Positions 57,531 to 64,000 of a stretch of 64,000 bases of DNA are shown here, in pieces. The notes below the pieces were generated by a model. That model had not been told where the DNA came from, searched no databases, and saw only the letters and a list, made by a program, of their open reading frames with translations. Made by a program: the position numbers and the translations under genes. Source of the DNA: Heterobilharzia americana (Eukaryota; Platyhelminthes; Trematoda; Strigeidida; Schistosomatidae); the NCBI GenBank assembly GCA_944470555.2, contig OX104134.1, forward strand, positions 67,760,678 through 67,824,677, written 5' to 3'. Positions within the stretch are counted from its first letter, which is position 1. Every line of letters begins with the position of its first letter.

Positions 57531-58085
57531 TGTTGGTACCACAGCCAGTTTGATCACAAAGTCAACAGATGAACAACACCTTATACTTTCCATACTAGCT
57601 CAGAAATAGTGCAGGGGGATTCAACAACTAGACAGTGCTGGCAGCAGCTGTTAATGAAAAACATGTGAATAAAAATTTCAGGTTCTCAAATTTGGTCTAT
57701 ACTTGTGCTGAAGTTAGTGTTATTCTGCCTTCACTTTTATGATGATTGCCTAGAATATCCTGGAAAGTATCCCAATTCCCTTGAATATTCATCATTGCCG
57801 ATGTAAAACACTCTATATTAGGTGCTAATTTCCTGAATGATTTCAATCTACTAGCTGACGTCAACAAGAAAAGGCTGACTGATGCATGCACTAAACTAAA
57901 AGTACGGGGATTACTCCATTCACGGTATGCATTACGAAACCTGAAGATGATATATGTGCAGGCTTACTTCGGAAATTCCCACTACTGCGAAATTGTTATC
58001 GCACTAGGGAAGTCCTTCATACCATTGTACATAAAGTCACAGCTAAAAGTCAACCTGTCTATGAACGACCCCGGAAGAATCATAT
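57531..58085 (+). mobile_element. Ty3/Gypsy LTR retrotransposon remnant (CsRn1/Boudicca-like): Gag end, protease, RT start
   Basis: Three pieces in the right order on the plus strand. 57531-57569: CWYHSQFDHKVNR, the start of the unusual Cys-His-Cys-Cys Gag motif known from CsRn1-type elements. 57680-57730: VYTCAEVSVILPS, the protease active-site region, in which the expected Asp-Thr-Gly reads Tyr-Thr-Cys, so the enzyme is dead. 57785-57890: IADVKHSILGANFLNDFNLL and VNKKRLTDACTKL, the protease C-terminal flap region. After a frameshift, 57960-58085: LLRKFPLL and KSQPVYERPRK resemble the linker into the RT domain. No LTRs recognised. A truncated, inactive fossil. Confidence 0.8.
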
Positions 58086-58124
58086 AAAAGACACGTTATT
58101 CGATAAGTTGTTGTTATTCATGCT

Positions 58125-58355
58125 GTAGTGGGAGTTGCTGATAACAACGGATATAAGTAGTATATATGGAGAGGGTGGCAGGAACCATAGGGAATTACCG
58201 GTAATGGGTAAGGTTTCTGTCAAGAGCAACGCAGGGGACAACACAGGCGTATTACAGGGGATGCTGTTGATAAGAGTGTTTGAAGAGCCAGTCAAGAGCA
58301 AATCAAGACAGGAACAGAGAGGAAACGAAGACATTTGCAAATGGCTGCGTTAGTG
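58125..58355. other. GC-richer block of unknown origin
   Basis: Base composition is visibly higher in G (GGGAATTACCGGTAATGGGT, CAACGCAGGGGACAACACAG) than in the surroundings, and both strands carry frames of 70-86 codons with no recognised domain. It follows directly on the Gypsy remnant and may be another piece of a mobile element. I cannot assign it. Confidence 0.3.
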
Positions 58356-58549
58356 CAAGGAGTACCATATGTAACCACTACCGTTCCATTCACACTTAGA
58401 ACTCCGTTTTCCTTCAATGCTTGTTAGTACCCAATGTAATGAAACAAAGTTGGTTTTAATAGTATTGTAATGATAGTTACGATTTTCAAAAAGGTTTTGA
58501 ATATGATTGCAAGAGGTATATAATAGTGCATATAGTTTTGTTCTTACAG

Positions 58550-58858
58550 CTTGTGAATCACCACCACTGTTTGACCTGAATTGGTCGGTCACTAATGACA
58601 TATGGTATCCTGTGCAGGTATTGCCAGCAGCGGTCAATCAATTCTGTACAATCAAGCCACAGCATCACAACTATACTACAAACGTCTCAGAAGGAGTGGC
58701 TTTTGTTACCCAGTGCCTAGTATATAATGCTTTGACATTTAAATTGACTGATCTTGTGTTCGATTCATAACAAGAATAACACCACTCACTTAGAGGCATG
58801 TACATCCAGCCGACGAGCCTCAAATAGGACGAAACTTGAGTCCTAGATTCCACTGCTG
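58550..58858 (+). mobile_element. Alpha-family tRNA-like hammerhead SINE
   Basis: The 58560-58625 segment (GACCTGAATTGGTCGGTCAC, ACATATGGTATCCTGTGCAG) is the same module found at 37.5 and 46.4 kb. Then a decayed tRNA-like head (CAGTGCCTAGTATATAATGC, TTGTGTTCGATTCATAA), the CACCACTCACTTAGAGGC block and the hammerhead at 58798-58855: GTACATCCAG, CCGACGAG, CCTCAAATAGGAC, GAAA, CTTGAGTC|CTAGAT. Stem II has its 5' strand altered to GCCTC but still pairs. The core has C for U in CUGANGA, as at 37.3 kb. Confidence 0.82.
58798..58855 (+). ncRNA. Hammerhead ribozyme-like core, one core substitution
   Basis: GAAA and the GTC cleavage triplet are intact; stem I has one A-C mismatch (CTAGAT opposite ATCCAG). 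The CCGA variant box matches the 37.3 kb copy. Confidence 0.55.
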
Positions 58859-58869
58859 CCCACCGTCTA

Positions 58870-61800
58870 TCACTAATAGTTCATATAGTTCTCTGGACTA
58901 CGAAATTCTGAACTCTCTCTTTTGTCTGGGGTATATATCTGCATAAATCCAGGGGTTAAAATATGGTGCCACTAATGTTTTTACATTATTTTACACTTTT
59001 ATCATATCCATAGCATACTTGTAACAAATGATCTGATGGTAAATGTCTTGTGACGTGCACCATAGATGTATACGAGTGAAGTCAGTTTTATTTGTTTTGG
59101 GAAAATTGACTACATATTTCGACTTCATAAGAGACTCTAAGAGTCCCACGTAAATTAATGCTTAAAAATCTAAAGTCACAAACGGCTTGCATTTCACTCA
59201 TAGGATGGTTTGAACCATTTATCAGAAACACTCCTTGAATAACAAACTAGATTCAGCTCAGCAGTCTTTGAAGTGAGAACTGTAACTACAAGTTTTTATC
59301 TAAAACAGCCCTTGGGATCCTTTCTTTTTCATAGAATACATCAAGAGTATCTAAAAAGCTTTCATTAAGGGAAAGCATACAACGATATTGATGACCTGAA
59401 TATAAATGCAATTCAAATAAACTAGCCAATATAAAGATATCGCGCAACAATTGACTTTTCGAGTTTAACATTCTATGTAAGTTGTTCATACATGAGTGTT
59501 TCAGTTAAAATCTACTTAAACATATTTAAATGTAGAGCTCGAACTCAACAGTAGCCTGGATGCAGCACTGAAACACTTGCATAACTTATTTTTCTCCAAA
59601 CGCATCTGCAAAAGTTTCAATGTTTCACACATTTGTAGGCTCCTTACTTTGGAGCTTTAGCAGTCATGAGCTTGTAATTCTTCCTCAAAACACATGCCTC
59701 TAACCTTATCTTTTCTAAATTTCACTTGGCAACATTATGAGAAAAGTAAAATAAAGTAAGAAGGACGAAGATAATTTCTGAAGACTTGCGGAAGCACTGC
59801 TGCGTGTTGACATATATTGATGAATAACGATTTTCTAATGCATATCAAGATAAGTTGTATGAGTTTTATGGTAAACACTTTCTCCTAATACTACCCTGAA
59901 TATACATGATTTACCATACGAGACAAATACATAAACCAATCTGAAGCTCATCTTATGCTCACAAGTTGTCAGACAAAAAGAATCCCAATGGCATGAATGG
60001 AAGCTTCTAGGTAGTACACATACGATGGAAAGCAAACATTCCAAACCTTTATTCAATATTAGTACGGCTACAATGACTGTATGAATTGGTTGATAACTTT
60101 TCTTACTAAAGGAAAATTACCAATACACTTATTATGAGAGGTGGTCTGGAAACTAAAGATAGTTAGTAACATCAAGGGATACTCTATGCTACACAGCAAC
60201 GCGATTATACAGGTAAAAAAACACTGGCTTATTCCCTGCGTCTCCAACAGATTGTATGAGACTAAAACCCGTACCGAACTTACTCATAGCATTTCTCTCG
60301 GCTCTTCTTTTACTATTTCTGCGGTTTTAGAAAAGGAGAGTATCAGCAGTATCACAAGAGGCAGTTTGACAAGTGAACGCCTGGAATTAAAATGAACTAG
60401 TCAATATGCTTCTCTACATTCAACTTCTTGTGGTAACATCTTCGCATTAGCTTTATGCTTACTTTTACCTTGATGCTTCTCTCACTTACTGGTATTTCAT
60501 AGGGTTTAGCAATTACGCATAATCCTTCCCCTTGATATGCAAATTAACGAAAACCTTATAATATCCTCATTGACATTGTGAGTACAGACGGAATTATAAC
60601 TCCCTTCACATAAATGAAGTAAACTGTATGATCAGTAATTTTAGACCATTCATGCTGTTTTTTGAAGGCAAAACTTATTTATCTGTTAAGCAAAGTTAAT
60701 TTAGTTTGACGGTATTGAATCGTGGAGGATTATCTACGAATTAAGAAATGTGTCAGTTAAACTCCGAACCATACCATTGTTGTAACGGTGCGACGCAAAT
60801 GGAAGGCTACTGAAGAAACTGCACTCACCATATTTCCAATTTAACCTACCACAGACTTATTACCATTTGTCTTCCTTTAACTCTTCTCAGTATTAGAGTT
60901 TAAATCGGAAATTATATTAGCAGATCTAATGAGTGTTATGAAGCTGAATGACGATGTTAAATTTAAAATTCAAAGTTTGATTGTGTCTTACTTTCCTGAA
61001 ACTGTGGTTTAAATCGGTCTTCAGGAAATTTTTGACCGAAGCTATTGGTTTATGAATACTTCACTTTTTATGACACTTCTAAAAAGCCTTCTCATGGGCG
61101 TCCTGTGTTGGAAATTACTGCTTTCTTGCACCATGATGAGTAACCTTCAGAAGGACATCAAGAATTTTCGACAGAGCTGATCCAAGAAGAAAGTTTCACT
61201 ATCAGAACAAACAAAGTAGAAATCAACTAACTATTCTTCAATATAATTTTAAAGTTTATTTCATGAAGCAGAAGTACTCAGTAGCATTTTTACAAAATGA
61301 AACTGAAGTTTGCAAGTAAACTTTATTGAAACATGCAGGCGAACCATAAAAGGTTTTTAATACATACGTTATAGAGTTAAATGACTTCTTCGACTGCTGT
61401 TCAACTTGAATGTTCATTGTTACTTGGTTCTATCTATTGGAACAACATGAGACAAATAATTTTGTTGGGTATGAAATCCTGACACCAATCTTTCAGTAGT
61501 TCATTTCTGTACATCATGGTTCCATAAATATCAATTGCAGTACAATTAAGCATAACAGTTATTCTTATATGAGTGGAACAACGTTTGCTCTAGCAACCCT
61601 GTATTTAGAATCCATGTATTCAGAAAATGTCTTTCACATACATCACTTAATCGGTCTTTATTACTTAGCTGAAGGCTAACTTTAAATAACTGGTTGGTGA
61701 AGATTAGAAATAAATTATACTTCTTGTTATTTATTTGCTAGTTCATGAATAGCTCTGGAAGTCCCCAGTCAAACATTATACAGATCAGAAAAATATTCAA

Positions 61801-64000
61801 ACTATGTTGGATTCAATTACATGTGACCGAAGTAATAGAATATTTTCCCCTCAAAAATTAGCATCAGTAATTTGTTAGTCTAATAAATCTGGATATCTTG
61901 AGAATTATTTGACAAATTCATGCTATAAAATCCATTTCAGCTGGGAAGTTAGAGTAATAAGTTAAAAACATGTATCCGCCCTGAACTACATGAAGTTTAA
62001 AATAGGCAGCAATATATATTTAAAAGTTGCAAATCCTTTCTTAACATATGTAGAGGATTTCTAACTCTCCATATTCACTCAAAGTCGGATTGTCTAGATG
62101 GCACCAGCCTAATTATCAATTAAAATTCAATAAATAATCATTAATAGGTAGCTGAATGATGCATTGGAAACATCCAGCATAATAAATTCCCAGGTTGTGT
62201 GTAGGGTAATATGCAAACCAAATGATCGAAAGTAAGCTGGTAAATTGAATAAGAGAATACAATATTCAAAAAACAGGCGCAACCTGAAAGAGAAAAAAAT
62301 TGAAGAGTAAGGGAAATACTAGTAGGGAAAAAAGTGTTACGTGCAAGCAGCGGCAAAGAACTAACACGAGGAAATCTATCAACCTAAGAAGAATGTTAGA
62401 CATTCGAAATACTTTATGTGTAACCCAACCGTAATTGTTTGCTTACTAAACACTAATGCTTTTGAGGGATACTGAAACCATTGTGAATGACTGTTTCAAT
62501 GACTGTACCACATAAATTCCATTTTTTGTTCCGATTTATTTCATTTATAATAATACAAGTAAATCAGCTGATTTCAAATGCTTAACTTCTGTATCGTAGC
62601 TGGGACAGTCCGATTCTTGGTAATCCCATCATTACTAACTACAATCCAATTATCTATTACATTTCGGCAACAATGCAATGGAATTCACCAAACCTTAGGA
62701 AGTGCCTACCAGCAGCTGGTTGCGACAAATTGTAGATTACCTGGAATGCTTCGACACGTAATGTTCATCAAAGAACCTACATAGTTAGAAATTACCTACT
62801 CAGTTTTTTTATCTGTAATCGGTGAAGGAGCATACAGTTTGGTAGAGAATCTTCTATTTCCTAGGTAGCTGATCTTTTTATCATTTGAAAAACTTCGAAT
62901 TCTTCTAAGGGATCATATTCAAGTGACCCGATTGATACTCGAGAGAGAGCTCAGTTAAGTGTGCTGGCCCGTGGTCCTAATCAAAAGATTCAAGATTTGT
63001 TCTGCAGTTTCAAGCAACACAGTCGAAGTATAACTTTGGCGTCCGATTGTAAACTCAGTTGGGTGGTTGTCTTATAGCCGATATCAATATTCCAAAGCGT
63101 GGTTCATGTAGGCTCTTTTACATTTCGAAATGCTAAAGATTTATTTATCATCTACAAAGATGTCAATAATGGTTATCCGAGTCAATCTCCCTCACAGTTT
63201 GATGTAATGCTGTCTATAGTTCATAATGCAGTTTTCAGTAATAAAAAAAACTCAAATGTCATCTATACATGATAGGTTATATAAAGCAAATATCACATTC
63301 ACTTCTCCAAATAACTCGATACAAAATGGTGTCAAGTGCAAATAGTTTTCTCGTAATTCTAAGTGATACAAGTGAGATAAAATTTGATACACGAGTACCG
63401 TGTGCAGAAGTTCAAGTACCCTGAAACTTCCCATGTTTCATATGAAATGTCAGGTAAGATGGATTCATTATCTCTTTCATTAATTCAATTCAGAGTAGTC
63501 ATTTGCATTTGCTAAAAGCTTTTAATAGTGAGTCGGGAAAGTTCCTTACATTTATTATTGATACAGACGAAGAAGGATTAGTTGTTACTTTGTGAAGAGG
63601 TACAGTTAAAACCTTTCACAGGTTCGATTACAGACATAACTCGCCATACTTTACCTACATACATGTATTCAGAAGAATATTTTTAGAAAAAATACATGGA
63701 CTGACCAATATGTTAGTTTTCATAGGTTCACACCAATTCAGTGTCATTGAAGCCTAGTCAAATTCCTGAGTTGCAGAACAAGAAATATATGTTCTGATAA
63801 CTGAATGGAAGAAGAAATGGAGAAGTTGAAGATAACATTGCAGTGAAATGGTCATCCACTAAATTTCATAAATAAATACATGTTGAGATCTAGAGAGGTG
63901 ATAAAGAAATCGTTATGCCTTAGACCAAGTTTAAAAGGTGATATTACCTCTGATATCTTGATATACCAACTGAGTAGGTTAGTTGGAAAGACATTCACTG
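58870..64000. other. AT-rich intergenic DNA, nothing recognised
   Basis: Frames of 60-84 codons occur on both strands (for example 60141-60395 plus, 62141-62356 minus, 62578-62784 plus), but none shows a domain, a convincing splice context or similarity to the others. No hammerhead repeat or RTE sequence was seen in these 5 kb, in contrast to the rest of the right half of the window. Confidence 0.5.

Noticed and set aside
60141..60395. 84-codon plus-strand frame, Ser-rich at its end
   Set aside because: No domain, no convincing splice or promoter context; length is within chance for this composition.

Overview
This window looks like gene-poor genomic DNA from a schistosome (blood fluke, Schistosoma or a close relative). 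The evidence is the AT-rich background, long (TA)n tracts, an RTE-clade LINE of the kind common in schistosomes (SR2-like), Smalpha-type hammerhead-ribozyme repeats, and fragments of a Penelope-like element and a CsRn1/Boudicca-like Ty3/Gypsy element. I cannot name the species from sequence alone. The only convincing host coding sequence is one exon of a C2H2 zinc-finger gene (minus strand, 8303-8876).

Layout. 1-12 kb: mostly unannotated AT-rich DNA, a hammerhead repeat, a 222-bp hairpin repeat and the zinc-finger exon. 12.0-18.8 kb: two decayed RTE copies head to head (copy A minus, copy B plus). 18.8-25.1 kb: AT-rich spacer with small tRNA/hammerhead repeats and a (TA)n tract. 25.17-28.41 kb: a complete RTE element (copy C) with an uninterrupted endonuclease-reverse transcriptase ORF and a perfect 14-bp target-site duplication. 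28.8-31.8 kb: two opposed tRNA-like/hammerhead SINEs and spacer. 31.8-35.6 kb (copy D) and 39.1-42.4 kb (copy E): decayed RTE copies that are almost identical over their middles. 37.3-37.7 and 46.4-46.8 kb: palindromic hammerhead-repeat composites. 49.6-53.7 kb: a Penelope-like GIY-YIG remnant split by decayed RTE copy F. 53.7-64 kb: mostly unannotated, with a Ty3/Gypsy Gag-protease-RT remnant at 57.53-58.09 kb and another hammerhead repeat at 58.5-58.9 kb.

How it fits together. Copy C encodes everything an RTE element is known to need and could be a source of transposition activity. Copies A, B, D, E and F belong to a different, coding-dead lineage: they share the same stops, frameshifts and small insertions, yet some are nearly identical to one another. 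That means the lineage was amplified, or homogenised by gene conversion, after it lost its ORF. The shared 3' end and TAA-type tail make mobilisation in trans by a C-like enzyme plausible. At least three families of small tRNA-like repeats carry hammerhead-like cores, all more or less decayed here. The main novelties are the amplified dead RTE lineage with insertion-type decay and growing internal microsatellites, the conversion-like mosaic of copy D, and the parallel hammerhead SINE families.
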